A DNA stretch of 64,000 nt from RGIG5579 sp045590715. GTDB lineage: Bacteria; Bacillota; Clostridia; Oscillospirales; SIG627. The first letter of the stretch is position 1. Every line of letters begins with the position of its first letter. The notes beneath the pieces were generated by a model, which made no database searches, was not told the DNA's origin, and was given only the letters and a program-made list of their open reading frames with translations. Location of the stretch: the NCBI GenBank assembly GCA_045590715.1, contig JAZNRO010000124.1, forward strand, positions 1 to 64,000, given 5' to 3'. Shown piece after piece: positions 38,528 to 47,767 of the stretch. Made by a program: the position numbers and the translations under genes.

Positions 38528-39074
38528 AATACAAAACTTAAATAAGGCTTTTGAAAAGCCGATCCTTAATGATTTTTCCTACGATTTTGCCTCTCCCGGG
38601 CTCTACGTTCTAAGGGGAGCATCGGGTAGCGGAAAGTCCACGCTTCTTCGGATCATCGGTGGTCTTTTAAAGCCTGATAACGGCCAGATCCTATGGGAGA
38701 AAGAGCCTATAATCTCCTATGTTTTCCAAGATGCAAGACTTCTCCCGGAACTGAATTTACTTGACAATATTCTTCTGGTAAAAAAGGAAAAGGATAAGAA
38801 AAAAGCCCTTTCGATCCTTCACAAACTAGGGCTTTCGGGGGACGAGAAAAAGCATCCCTCTGCCCTATCCGGCGGTATGAAACTGCGGGGTGCACTGGCA
38901 AGAAGTCTTTATTACGGCGGCGACGTTTACCTTTGGGACGAGCCTACCAAGGAACTGGACGGTGAAAACCGCAAGATCGTCATTGATATCATAAAAGAAC
39001 TTGCAAAAGAACATCTTGTGATCGTTTCTACCCACGATGAGGACATTCCATACGACAAGGAAATAAAGCTATAA
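38520..39074 (+). CDS. ABC importer ATPase (short)
   Basis: 184 residues, shorter than the usual 230-260. All core motifs remain: Walker A GASGSGKST (34-42), Q-loop VFQDARL, signature LSGGMKLRGALARSL, Walker B VYLWDEPTKELD and His switch STHDED. The region after the His switch is missing almost entirely, and the loop before the Q is compressed. It completes the binding protein-permease-ATPase set and the operon ends in a terminator 15 bases later. Confidence 0.88.
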   Translation: MLKIQNLNKAFEKPILNDFSYDFASPGLYVLRGASGSGKSTLLRIIGGLLKPDNGQILWEKEPIISYVFQDARLLPELNLLDNILLVKKEKDKKKALSILHKLGLSGDEKKHPSALSGGMKLRGALARSLYYGGDVYLWDEPTKELDGENRKIVIDIIKELAKEHLVIVSTHDEDIPYDKEIKL

Positions 39075-39104
39075 AAAAGCACCCAAACGGGTGCTTTTTT
39101 TATT
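39073..39104. terminator. Bidirectional terminator
   Basis: AAAAAGCACCC (39074-39084), AAAC, GGGTGCTTTTT (39089-39099), T-run after. Shared by the ATPase gene and the convergent repeat protein gene. Confidence 0.9.
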
Positions 39105-40608
39105 TTCTAAACAGTTTCTTTATGGCTTTTTTAATGAGATATCGATAAGAAAGATTGAACTGTTCCCGAACGATAACAAGGGTGATGGCCACGGCGGAAA
39201 TGATAAAGATCACAAGGACCAAAGCCCAGGGAAATCCGGGGCCCTCGTCTTCGTGGGTGGTTCCGGGAGCGAGCGAAATATCGGACTCCAGGACGAAAAT
39301 AGCGGTGATCTTCACGTCTTTGCCGGGAACGAGGATATCTGTTTTTGCCTTTTGGGGATCTACAACGACACCGGGCTCGGAGCACTGCCAATAGGAAAAT
39401 TCGTACCCTTCAAAGGCGGCAGCAGAGGCACTGATCTTCTGCCCCATTTCATACTTGCCTTCTTCCCCTTCTACTTTGCCGCCGGCAGAAGCAGTCAGAG
39501 TCAATTGATATTTGCCTTTGACGAAGACGGCTTTTACGGTACAGTCTTCATCGGGCATGGTAAAATCGGTATTGGCTTCTTTTTCATTTTCAAATTTGCC
39601 TTTTTCACTGGAGCATTCCCAATGAGAAAAGACGTAGCCTTCATCGGCTTTGGCGGAGATCTCAAAAATACTTTCTACGCCCACTACCCGATCGCCTTTG
39701 GGGGTGGTAATACCGCCGGTGGTAGATTCCATGGTCAAAACACGGACTGCGGAAGAAAAGTTTGCGGTAACGGTAAAGTCAGAAGCGGGACAGGTGAGGG
39801 TGGTATCGGTCTTATCAAAATCTGATAAAATCGCACCGCCGATACCGGACCAATAAACGAAAACGTAATCCGGGGCGGCCACGGCGGAAAGAAGGATCTC
39901 TTCGCCGTATTTACACTCGTATTTACCGGCGGGATTTTTCTCCTTACCGCTGACTTCCACTTCCCCTTCGCCCTTTACCTCCAGGGTAAAGTAATAGGTA
40001 ATAAAGTCAAATTCAATGGAGAGTTCCACGTCTCTTTCCGGCATAATAAATTCAATGGCACTGCTTTCCTGCCAATTACCGGAAAGGCCTACGTTTTTCA
40101 GGGCTTTGTTATTATCCACCCAGCGGACGAAACGGAAACCGTCGTGGGCGGTGGCATCAATTTTTACCTTTTCGCCGGGGGCAAAATCCTTATGGCCGAA
40201 GTTGCCCATTCCGTATTCGTTTGATTCAATACGAACGGTATATTTTGCCTTGTATTCCCGGAACATTGCCCGGACAGTAAAGTCCTCGCCGGGATTTAAG
40301 AACTGAATCTCATTTTTATACTGATCGGTTTCGGAGACACCGTAGCCTTGGGGAATATCCCAATAGTCAAAAGCAAAATTCGTATTGGCGGTGGCGATCA
40401 GCTTCACCGTAGCATCTGCGGGAATGAAATACTTTCCGTCAAGACCTACCTGCGCGGGGGCATCGTTAATGAAGACCTGAACCGAGCCGGCATTGGAGTA
40501 GTTTTGCGCCAGGGTCATATTACACTGGGGCGCGGCAAAAACGGAAAGGGAAAGAAAGGCGCACAAAACAAGGGCGCATAAGCTTAAAATAAAAAGGGCG
40601 CGTTTCAA
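39100..40608 (-). CDS. Surface protein with InlB-type beta-repeat modules and C-terminal membrane anchor
   Basis: 502 residues from a TTG at 40608, eight bases after AGGAGG; a TTG two codons earlier is too close to that site. Signal peptide about 1-26. Five to six tandem modules of about 70 residues follow, each with a strand, a turn, FxxWxxxx (YWDIP, RWVDN, YWSGI, HWECS, YWQCS) and a FTVxAxF-like end; this matches the divergent InlB B-repeat pattern. A single membrane helix (about 467-487) and a basic tail KKAIKKLFRK anchor it. It is probably a cell-surface protein; ligand unknown. Convergent with the importer operon and divergent from the germination gene. Confidence 0.85.
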   Translation of the reverse strand: MKRALFILSLCALVLCAFLSLSVFAAPQCNMTLAQNYSNAGSVQVFINDAPAQVGLDGKYFIPADATVKLIATANTNFAFDYWDIPQGYGVSETDQYKNEIQFLNPGEDFTVRAMFREYKAKYTVRIESNEYGMGNFGHKDFAPGEKVKIDATAHDGFRFVRWVDNNKALKNVGLSGNWQESSAIEFIMPERDVELSIEFDFITYYFTLEVKGEGEVEVSGKEKNPAGKYECKYGEEILLSAVAAPDYVFVYWSGIGGAILSDFDKTDTTLTCPASDFTVTANFSSAVRVLTMESTTGGITTPKGDRVVGVESIFEISAKADEGYVFSHWECSSEKGKFENEKEANTDFTMPDEDCTVKAVFVKGKYQLTLTASAGGKVEGEEGKYEMGQKISASAAAFEGYEFSYWQCSEPGVVVDPQKAKTDILVPGKDVKITAIFVLESDISLAPGTTHEDEGPGFPWALVLVIFIISAVAITLVIVREQFNLSYRYLIKKAIKKLFRK

Positions 40609-40630
40609 AAGCAAAACCTCCTTTCAAAAA

Positions 40631-40660
40631 GTATAAAGCCGTGCTTTTTCCCACAAAATA
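40631..40660 (+). promoter_or_regulatory. Candidate sigma-G type promoter of the germination gene
   Basis: GTATA (40631-40635) and CAAAATA (40654-40660) separated by 18 bases, like the forespore pattern with one mismatch in the -10. Suits a germination protein made in the forespore; no sigma-A promoter is evident. Confidence 0.4.
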
Positions 40661-40682
40661 AAGGGAAAAGGCAGGTGTAAAA

Positions 40683-42095
40683 ATGGCAAATTCCATTCAA
40701 GTTCAAATTGAAAAGGCACTCAATATAGACTTTGTTTTCGATATCAAGCGTCGACCGGTACTTCTCTGGGGGAAAGAGGGCGTACTTACTTATATTATCG
40801 GATACACCGATTCCTACCTGACCGAGCGGATCCTGGCAAGGCTCATGGAGATCCCGGAAGAGGTGGGAAAAGACATTCGTGATATGGATGAACTTTATCA
40901 AAAATGCGTTCCCTTCGGATCCTGCGAAGTCACCAAAGACCCTGCTTTTGCGGCAGAAGAGATCCTGCGGGGCAGTGCCAGTCTGACCCTATCCGGAATG
41001 GATGATATTTTGCTGCTGGATCTTCGCTTTTTCCCGGTCCGAGGAATTGAGGAGCCGGAAAAAGACCGAACTTTACGAGGCCCTCATATCGGCACAAACG
41101 AAAGCCTTTTATCAAATCTTGTCCAGATCCGAAGACTCATTCGTTCTCCCGGACTGAAAACAGAGCGTTTTGTTTTGGGGAAGGAAATTAAAAACGAAGT
41201 GGCACTTCTATCCCTAGAAGGAAAAGCAGATGAAAAGTTAGTGGAAAAAGTGCGGGAAAAGCTGGAAAACTGCAGGGTCAAAAACCTTTCAATGACCCAG
41301 GAATCCTTATCCGGTATATTATTTCCGCGAAAGGGCCTTGGGATTCTGAATCCCTTTCCCAGGGCACGATTTACGGAACGGCCGGACGTGATCGCCGCTT
41401 CTTTAATGGAAGGCAAGATCGCAATTATCTGCGACAATACTCCTTCGGTATTGCTACTACCCCAGAGCCTATTTGACTTTTTTGAAGAAACGGACGACTA
41501 CTACTACCCACCGCTGACGGCAAGTTATCTTCGCATCGTACGGGCGCTGGTATTTATCGGATCTATTCTCATTATCCCGCTTTGGCTGTATCTTGTAAAG
41601 CTGGAAAACGTTTTGCCCACGAATCTGGAATTTCTAAAAGCAAAAGATCCTTTTACAGTGCCGCTTTTTCTTCAGTTTCTCATTATCGAATTTGCCATTG
41701 ACGGATTGAAAATGGCGTCGCTGAATACCCCCACTACCCTATCCGGTTCCTTTTCGGTGATCGGAGGTCTTTTGCTGGGAGAATTTGCCGTAAAAAGCGG
41801 TTGGTTTGTTCCGCAGACCATTTTATACTCAGCCTTTACCGGCATCGCAAATTTTATCCCCACCAGTATCGAACTGGCATATAGCTTTAAATTTATGCGA
41901 ATTTCCCTTATTCTTTTGGTAGAATTTTTCGGGCTTTGGGGTCTGGTCTCCGGGATCCTTTTCTGGATCCTTATTCTTTCCTTTACCAAAGGAAACCTTG
42001 GAAAAAGTTATCTCTATCCTTTTATCCCCTTTGACAGAAGAGGAATCCAAAAGATCCTATTTCGCACCCGATGGGGACGGGAAAGAGAAAAATAG
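40683..42095 (+). CDS. GerA family spore germination protein, SpoVAF-like
   Basis: 470 residues. The soluble N-terminal part has FVFDIKRRPVLLWG and a DxYLTERIL stretch, then RGPHIGTNESLLSNLVQIR, the family signature. FFEETDDYYYPPLTASYLR precedes four to five membrane helices (about 285-450), including IEFAIDGLKMASLNTP. GerA-type A subunits sense germinants or form channels in the spore inner membrane; SpoVAF works with the SpoVA DPA channel. No B or C subunit and no spoVA gene lies nearby, so this orphan is closer to SpoVAF than to a tricistronic gerA operon. Ribosome site GGCAGGTG. Confidence 0.85.
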   Translation: MANSIQVQIEKALNIDFVFDIKRRPVLLWGKEGVLTYIIGYTDSYLTERILARLMEIPEEVGKDIRDMDELYQKCVPFGSCEVTKDPAFAAEEILRGSASLTLSGMDDILLLDLRFFPVRGIEEPEKDRTLRGPHIGTNESLLSNLVQIRRLIRSPGLKTERFVLGKEIKNEVALLSLEGKADEKLVEKVREKLENCRVKNLSMTQESLSGILFPRKGLGILNPFPRARFTERPDVIAASLMEGKIAIICDNTPSVLLLPQSLFDFFEETDDYYYPPLTASYLRIVRALVFIGSILIIPLWLYLVKLENVLPTNLEFLKAKDPFTVPLFLQFLIIEFAIDGLKMASLNTPTTLSGSFSVIGGLLLGEFAVKSGWFVPQTILYSAFTGIANFIPTSIELAYSFKFMRISLILLVEFFGLWGLVSGILFWILILSFTKGNLGKSYLYPFIPFDRRGIQKILFRTRWGREREK

Positions 42096-42098
42096 AGA

Positions 42099-42141
42099 AA
42101 AATTTTGCCGAAAACCTACGCTTTCGGCAAAATTCTTTTTT
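42099..42141 (+). terminator. Terminator after the germination gene
   Basis: AATTTTGCCGAAA (42101-42113) pairs with TTTCGGCAAAATT (42122-42134), then CTTTTTTAT. It can also stop the convergent ispH transcript. Confidence 0.9.
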
Positions 42142-42158
42142 ATGTATTCAGTGTTTAT

Positions 42159-44186
42159 TTACTCTGCGTCAGCAGTTTCTTCGGCAGGAGCTTCCTCGGA
42201 AACCAGATACTGGCTGTTTTCAGCTACGATCTGTTCTTCCTCGGTCATTTCTTCCTCTTCCAGAAGGCTTCTCATAGAAAGGCTAACTCTGTTGGTATCG
42301 TAGTTGATATCAACGATCTCAACCTGAACCTCATCGCCTACTTTCAATACGTCAGCAGGGTTTGCGATCTTCTTATTTGCGATCTGGGAAATGTGGATCA
42401 GACCGTCGATACCGGGGATCAGTTCAGCGAAAGCACCGAAGGTGGTAAGGCTTACGATCTTAACGGTAGCAACGTCGCCTGCCTGGTACTTATCCTTCAG
42501 GATGTTCCAGGGGTTGGTATCCTCGGTCTTGTAGCCAAGGCTGATCTTGCGGGTTTCGGGGTTGATCTCTTTTACAAATACGGTGATCTCATCGCCAACG
42601 CTTACCACTTCGGAAGGATTCTTGATCTTCTTCCAGGAGAGCTCGGTGATGTGAACCATACCGTCTACGCCGCCCAGGTCAACGAAAGCGCCGTAAGAGG
42701 TGAGAGATTTTACTTTACCGGTATAAACTTTATCAACTGCAACTTCTGCCCAGAAAGCTTCTTCCAGGGCCTTTCTCTCTTCGCGGAGAACTTCGCGGAT
42801 GGAAGCAACGGCTCTCTTTCTTGCAGGGTCGGTTTCAATGATCTTGAATGCAACTTCCTGACCCAACATGGTGTCAAGATTGGTTCCCTTGGGAGAACCG
42901 GTGAGGGATGCGGGTACAAAGTAGTTCTGGGTTTCATCGGAAACCAGGATGCCGCCGCGGATCACGCTGGTAACCTTACCGGAAAGGGTAGCACCTGCTT
43001 CGTAAGCTTCCTGGATCTTGCTCCAGCCGGCTCTTGCGTCTACTCTCTTCTTGGATACCTGAACGGTTCCTTCAGCATCGTTAAATTTCTGAACCAGAAC
43101 AGTGATCTCATCGCCTACGTGGAAGTTTGCAGCAAGATCGGACTCGCCGTCTACTACTTCCGCAGAGGAAAGGATACCGGTGTGCTTAATTCCAAGGTCA
43201 ACGTGTACTTCATTGGTGAACACGCTGGTTACGATACCTGTTACTTCTTCTCCTGTTCTGATGGTTTTGAATGATTGGTTGAGCATTTCTTCAAAGCTCA
43301 TTTCGTCGTTTCTGATTTCCGACATGGTTTGTATTACCTCCTTGATCACACTGTCCGGAGTGGAAGCTCCCGCCGACACACCGACAGTCATATCTTTCTT
43401 AATTTTTTCCACAGGAATCTCCTGTGCATTTCTGATGTGAACGGTATCGCAAATCGTTTCGCTAACCGAGACCAGCTTTTTGGTATTGCTGCTATTTTTT
43501 CCTCCTACGATGACCACAAGATCGCTTTGCTTTGCGATGGATAAAATATCCTTCTGCCGATCGCCGGTAACACTGCAAATGGTATCGTAAAAGCTTATTT
43601 TCTCAAATTTATCTTTGGCAAAAGAGAGGCACTCTTCCCACTGGGCCACGCTATGGGTGGTTTGGGAAAGGAAAATGTGCTCTGCCTCTTTCGGCGCAGT
43701 TTTTTCGTATTCAATAAGTTCCCCGGCATTTTGTACTACTACAACGGGAAATCTTTTCGCAAGGCTTCCGATTCCCAATACCTCGGGATGGTCCGGATCG
43801 CCCAGGAGAACGAAAACGATATTTTTCCCAAGGGAAATCGCCTTCTTTTCTTCTTCCAGAACAATATGGTGGATCTTCTTGACGAAAGGACAGGTGGCAT
43901 CCACGTAAGGAATTCCCTTCTCCTCCAGCTTTTCGACCACCCATTGAGGAACGCCGTGGGTACGGACGAAGACCAGAGAATCCGCGGGAGAAATGCTGTC
44001 AAGATCCTCTACGGAAATATTGGAAACGCCCCTTTTTTCAAGGGATTCGTTAAAATCCTCGTTATGGATAATATGACCCAGGGTAAAGATCTTCTTTTCA
44101 CCCTTTAAGATCTCTTCTTCCAAGAGAGAAACAGCCCTTTTTACACCGAAGCAGAAACCGGCGTGTTTCGAAAGAATAATTTTCAT
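42159..44186 (-). CDS. ispH: IspH (HMBPP reductase) fused to ribosomal protein S1-like domains
   Basis: 675 residues. Residues 1-283 are IspH, with the three cluster cysteines C12 (AGFCFGVKRA), C99 (DATCPFVKK) and C204 (DTICSVTGD), the RTHG motif and the SAGASTPDSVI signature. It makes IPP and DMAPP in the non-mevalonate pathway. Four S1 domains start near residues 312, 398, 483 and 568 (for example TGKVKSLTSYGAFVDLGGV), followed by an acidic tail. The fusion is well known in Clostridia and the S1 part is thought to serve as the cell's S1 protein. It overlaps the plsC start by four bases. Confidence 0.96.
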   Translation of the reverse strand: MKIILSKHAGFCFGVKRAVSLLEEEILKGEKKIFTLGHIIHNEDFNESLEKRGVSNISVEDLDSISPADSLVFVRTHGVPQWVVEKLEEKGIPYVDATCPFVKKIHHIVLEEEKKAISLGKNIVFVLLGDPDHPEVLGIGSLAKRFPVVVVQNAGELIEYEKTAPKEAEHIFLSQTTHSVAQWEECLSFAKDKFEKISFYDTICSVTGDRQKDILSIAKQSDLVVIVGGKNSSNTKKLVSVSETICDTVHIRNAQEIPVEKIKKDMTVGVSAGASTPDSVIKEVIQTMSEIRNDEMSFEEMLNQSFKTIRTGEEVTGIVTSVFTNEVHVDLGIKHTGILSSAEVVDGESDLAANFHVGDEITVLVQKFNDAEGTVQVSKKRVDARAGWSKIQEAYEAGATLSGKVTSVIRGGILVSDETQNYFVPASLTGSPKGTNLDTMLGQEVAFKIIETDPARKRAVASIREVLREERKALEEAFWAEVAVDKVYTGKVKSLTSYGAFVDLGGVDGMVHITELSWKKIKNPSEVVSVGDEITVFVKEINPETRKISLGYKTEDTNPWNILKDKYQAGDVATVKIVSLTTFGAFAELIPGIDGLIHISQIANKKIANPADVLKVGDEVQVEIVDINYDTNRVSLSMRSLLEEEEMTEEEQIVAENSQYLVSEEAPAEETADAE

Positions 44187-44797
44187 TTTTTCACAAAGCT
44201 TCTGGCCCGAGCTTCCAGATCGTAGATTCTTTCAAAAAGACGCTCTGTTACAAACATAGCCTGATCCTTTTTGCCCATATCTTCGGGGAAGGAGAACTCC
44301 TCAACCTCGCCGAAAACGATATAGGTTTTACGAAAAGGACGGACTTTGAAATTTTTCGCATAGATTCCTACGGGAAGGATCTTGGCTCCGGAAAGCGTTG
44401 CCATCATACCGGCACCGCCTTTGAAATCCTCTTTCTTTAAGGGGTAGCGGAGTCTGGTACCCTGGGGAAACACGGAAAAGACTTTTCCGGCCTTCAGTTC
44501 TCTGACAGCCAGGCGAAGTTTCGCCGCGTCACCGCCGTTACGGGAAAGCGGGATCACGTCACAGCCCTTCACAAGAGGTCCGATAATAGGACGGGAAAAC
44601 AGCTCTTCTTTTGCCATAAAGGTAAGCGGTCTGGGAAGGGTAATGGCAAGGAACAGGGGATCAAAAAAAGAAATATGATTGGGACAAACGATCAGGCCCT
44701 CCTCCGGCAAGGTTTCCGGAAGATTTACTGTGCGAATGGGAAAAACAAAACGGATCAGCGGCCCCAAAGTCCGCACCAAACGGTCGTATAAGGTCAT
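44183..44797 (-). CDS. plsC: 1-acyl-sn-glycerol-3-phosphate acyltransferase
   Basis: 204 residues from the ATG at 44797 behind GAGGGGG; the earlier ATG at 44821 coincides with the transcription start predicted from the promoter. Acyltransferase motifs: NHISFFD (N40-D46), FMAKEELF, FPQGTRLR (about 108-115) and ILPVGIYA. Makes phosphatidic acid at the membrane. The pairing with ispH is found in other Clostridia; usually cmk lies beside them, but no cytidylate kinase is present here. Confidence 0.93.
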   Translation of the reverse strand: MTLYDRLVRTLGPLIRFVFPIRTVNLPETLPEEGLIVCPNHISFFDPLFLAITLPRPLTFMAKEELFSRPIIGPLVKGCDVIPLSRNGGDAAKLRLAVRELKAGKVFSVFPQGTRLRYPLKKEDFKGGAGMMATLSGAKILPVGIYAKNFKVRPFRKTYIVFGEVEEFSFPEDMGKKDQAMFVTERLFERIYDLEARARSFVKK

Positions 44798-44826
44798 ATG
44801 GTCCCCCTCAAAATATATCAATAATA

Positions 44827-44855
44827 ATGATACAGTAAAAAGTGGAAAAAGTCAA
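44827..44855 (-). promoter_or_regulatory. Promoter of plsC-ispH
   Basis: Minus-strand TTGACT (44855-44850), 17-base spacer, TATCAT (44832-44827). It fixes the plsC start at the second ATG. Confidence 0.75.
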
Positions 44856-44933
44856 GGAATTCTCAAAACTTTTTCGTTCAATATCCATCATTTTTTTGCC
44901 TTTTTTTATCATTTTTTCGTTTGTTTGAAAATT

Positions 44934-44990
44934 CAGAGAAAAAGAAAAAAGAGAGAAGTTTGTTCTTCTCTCTCTTTTTCTGAATAATTC
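44934..44990 (-). terminator. Terminator after the MATE gene
   Basis: Long imperfect purine/pyrimidine stem with core GAGAGAAG (44951-44958) / CTTCTCTC (44965-44972), extended by AAAAGA/TCTTTT; on the minus strand it is followed by a T-rich tract. Confidence 0.7.
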
Positions 44991-44997
44991 TTTTTTC

Positions 44998-46398
44998 TTA
45001 TGCAGTGACTTCTTCCCCGATTTTCTTTTCTTCGGCAAGACTTGAAAGGTAAAGTTTCTCTTCTTTCTTTCGGTAATAAAAATAGCAAATGAGCTGGGCT
45101 GTTGAAGAAAAGACCCAGGAGATGGGATAGCACAAAAGCAAAAACCAGTATGTTCTGACAAAGGGGAAAACTCCCAAAACCCAGATAAATCTTGGGATCG
45201 AGATGCAGGCTGCATTGAGAATAAGAGGCGCCATGGATTTTCCCATTCCCCGCATACAGCCAATGGACATTTCCGAAACTACGTGGATCACGTATCCGCC
45301 GCCCATAATATAAAGTCTTGCGGCTCCCAGTTTTACAACGCCGGGATCCTTTGTGAATAGATGCATAAAGAAACTGGGATTTGTGAATACAAATACATCA
45401 ATAAGTGCAAGGGTGCCGGCCGCCAGCAAAATGCTTCGGGCGAGAAGCTTATCAATTCTTTTAAAGTTCTTGGCGCCGTAATTTTGACCGGCAAAGCTGA
45501 CGCAGGCAGAATAGAAGGAGGACTGGATCTGATACAAAATAGCGTCCACGTTGGCGGCAGCGGAATTGGCCGCAAGCGTTGTGGAACCGAGAGAATTCAG
45601 CGCGGAAGAGATGATAATATTGGTCAGATTAAAGACGATTCCGTTCAGTCCGCAAGGAATACCCACCTTGATGATACGTACTGCTTCATCCTTATTCAGT
45701 TTCAAAGAAGAAAAAGAAAGGTGATAATCCCCGCCGGGATGGAACAAAAGAATGAGGACCGCGGCCGCAGAAAAGTAATAAGAAATGGCCGTCGCAAGGG
45801 CAACGCCTACTGCGTCCAGATGAAAGGCAATTACGAAAAAGAAATTTAAAATTACATTCAGCAAACCGGAGCCGAAAAGAATGTACATCGGCCTTTTGGT
45901 ATCACCGTGGGCACGCATGATAGCGGCGCCGAAAAGATAGATCAGGTTAGCGGGTTTTCCCAGGAAGATCGTCTGCACGTATTTTGTTGCCTGGTCAATA
46001 ACGTCCGAGGGGGAACCCATCCACTCAAGCAAGGTTCTGGCTGAAAAAAAGCCCAGAATCGAGATCAGAACGCCGCCGACAGCGCCCAGGGCAAGACCGG
46101 TATGCATAGCATTGCGAAGAAAATCTCTATTTCTGGCACCGTAGTGGTTGGCGCAAACCACATTTAGACCCACGGAAAGGCCGATGAACAGGTTCAAAAA
46201 CAGGGTAATGACCGAGCCGGTAGAACCTACTGCCGCCAGTGCCAAGGTGGGATTTTGAGCAAAATTTCCTACTACCACAACGTCAGCGGCGTGATAGAGC
46301 TGCTGAAGAAGATTTGTCAGCATAATAGGAAAGGCAAAGACCAAAAGTTTCTTCATTACCGACCCTTCGGTCAGGTCGATGGAGTGCTTATTAGCCAC
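44998..46398 (-). CDS. MATE family efflux transporter
   Basis: 466 residues from a GTG behind GAGGTG. Twelve hydrophobic helices in two homologous halves; starts LTEGSVMKKLLVFAFPIMLTN-like (about 9-29) with NLLQQLYHAADVVVVGNF, the usual opening of the DinF/NorM-related MATE group. Exports cationic drugs or metabolites in exchange for Na+ or H+. Single-gene unit with its own promoter and terminator; substrate unknown. Confidence 0.93.
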   Translation of the reverse strand: MANKHSIDLTEGSVMKKLLVFAFPIMLTNLLQQLYHAADVVVVGNFAQNPTLALAAVGSTGSVITLFLNLFIGLSVGLNVVCANHYGARNRDFLRNAMHTGLALGAVGGVLISILGFFSARTLLEWMGSPSDVIDQATKYVQTIFLGKPANLIYLFGAAIMRAHGDTKRPMYILFGSGLLNVILNFFFVIAFHLDAVGVALATAISYYFSAAAVLILLFHPGGDYHLSFSSLKLNKDEAVRIIKVGIPCGLNGIVFNLTNIIISSALNSLGSTTLAANSAAANVDAILYQIQSSFYSACVSFAGQNYGAKNFKRIDKLLARSILLAAGTLALIDVFVFTNPSFFMHLFTKDPGVVKLGAARLYIMGGGYVIHVVSEMSIGCMRGMGKSMAPLILNAACISIPRFIWVLGVFPFVRTYWFLLLCYPISWVFSSTAQLICYFYYRKKEEKLYLSSLAEEKKIGEEVTA

Positions 46399-46439
46399 GA
46401 AAACACCTCTTAATTTTCAAAAGATAATATCTACATAGA

Positions 46440-46467
46440 ATTGTAACACGATGGAGAAAAAAAGCAA
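46440..46467 (-). promoter_or_regulatory. Promoter of the MATE gene
   Basis: Minus-strand TTGCTT (46467-46462), 16-base spacer, TACAAT (46445-46440). Confidence 0.6.
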
Positions 46468-46558
46468 GAGAAAAAAGACTTTTTCTGCCATTTTTCAAAC
46501 TTTTTAAAAAAGCGAGAGAAAATCCTTGAAAAATCAAGCAAATCCCTCTCCCCTGCCC

Positions 46559-46587
46559 TTGACTTTAAAGCATTTTTTTGGTATATT
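46559..46587 (+). promoter_or_regulatory. Promoter of the yicC-rsgA housekeeping operon
   Basis: TTGACT (46559-46564), 17-base spacer, TATATT (46582-46587). No clear terminator is seen until 58204, so this may drive twelve genes, with possible internal promoters. Confidence 0.75.
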
Positions 46588-46643
46588 ATATTGATAATAT
46601 ATTTTTATATTAAACTCGCGCGCGTAAGAAAGGAAATTTACCC

Positions 46644-47522
46644 ATGCTGAAAAGTATGACCGGTTACGGAAGATATTCCGACAGTATCGACGGATTTGAA
46701 GTAACATTTGAGATCCGCTCTGTAAACAACCGTTATTTAGACACGAACATCCGTCTTCCCAGAGTATACGGATACCTGGAAGAAAAAATCAAAAAAGCCA
46801 TTCAGAAGAGAGCCGCCCGCGGAAAGATCGACGCGTTTCTCACCGTTGAACGCCCCGCCGGCGACGTGACGGAAATTGCCCTGGACGAAGGTCTTTGCGC
46901 ACAGTACGTAGCCGCCCTTCGTAAGATCTCCGAAAAATATGACTTAAAAGGCGAGATCACCGCTTCCTCCGTTGCCCGCTTCTCCGACATTTTCACAAAA
47001 AAAGTGAAGGAAGACGATGCAGATGCCGTTTGGGCCGCCGTTGAACCGGTGGTGGAAAAAGCCTTGGATTCCTTTATTTCTATGAGGGAAAAAGAAGGAG
47101 AAAACCTTTTCTCCGACGTGGACGCAAGGCTTAACCGGATGGAAGAGATCCTGGGAGAGATCAAAAAGCATTCCGCTTCCGCTCTTACCCTTTACCGGGA
47201 AAAACTGGAAGCCAGACTGAAAGAATACTTGCAGGACACCACCATTGACGAAGCAAGACTTCTGACAGAGGTTGGCATTATTGCTGACAAGATCGATACC
47301 GGTGAAGAAATTACAAGACTGCAAAGTCACATCGGCCAATTCCGGAAACTGATCCGGCAAGATACTCCCTCCGGACGGAATATGGACTTTCTGACCCAGG
47401 AATTAAACCGCGAGGTAAACACCATCGGTTCCAAATGCGCCCAGATCGAGATCACCCAGCTTGTGATCGAAGCCAAAAATGAAATCGAACGGATCCGCGA
47501 GCAGATCCAGAACATTGAGTAA
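46644..47522 (+). CDS. yicC: YicC/YloC family endoribonuclease
   Basis: 292 residues, typical length. Starts MLKSMTGYGRY, with EIRSVNNRYLD and a conserved C-terminus DEARLLTEVGIIADKIDTGEE, then MDFLTQELNREVNTIGSKC. YicC/YloC cleave RNA and act in small RNA decay. First gene of the operon, ATG behind AAAGGAAA; remA follows after five bases, the usual Firmicutes order. Confidence 0.95.
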   Translation: MLKSMTGYGRYSDSIDGFEVTFEIRSVNNRYLDTNIRLPRVYGYLEEKIKKAIQKRAARGKIDAFLTVERPAGDVTEIALDEGLCAQYVAALRKISEKYDLKGEITASSVARFSDIFTKKVKEDDADAVWAAVEPVVEKALDSFISMREKEGENLFSDVDARLNRMEEILGEIKKHSASALTLYREKLEARLKEYLQDTTIDEARLLTEVGIIADKIDTGEEITRLQSHIGQFRKLIRQDTPSGRNMDFLTQELNREVNTIGSKCAQIEITQLVIEAKNEIERIREQIQNIE

Positions 47523-47527
47523 GAAAA

Positions 47528-47767
47528 ATGATGACTGAAATCGGATTTGGAAATTACGTAGCATCCGGCCGCGTGGTTTGCGTGGCAAGTCCCGACTCTG
47601 CCCCTATCAAGCGACTGGTACAGGATGCAAAAAACGCAGGCATCGCAGTAGACGTGACCTGCGGCAAGAAGACCCAGTCTGTGCTTTTAACAGACAGCGG
47701 CCATATCATATTATGCGTATTGACCCCGGAAGAGGTGCAGGAGCGCCTGGGTCAGAGCAAGAAATAA
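47528..47767 (+). CDS. remA: RemA-like regulator (DUF370)
   Basis: 79 residues. IGFGNYVASGRVVCVASPDSAPIKRLV and VLLTDSGHIILCVLTPEEV follow the RemA pattern. RemA rings bind DNA and switch on biofilm matrix and osmoprotection genes in Bacillus; in Clostridia the role is less known. The start could be M1 or M2 (adjacent ATGs). It lies between yicC and gmk as in Bacillus. Confidence 0.93.
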   Translation: MMTEIGFGNYVASGRVVCVASPDSAPIKRLVQDAKNAGIAVDVTCGKKTQSVLLTDSGHIILCVLTPEEVQERLGQSKK

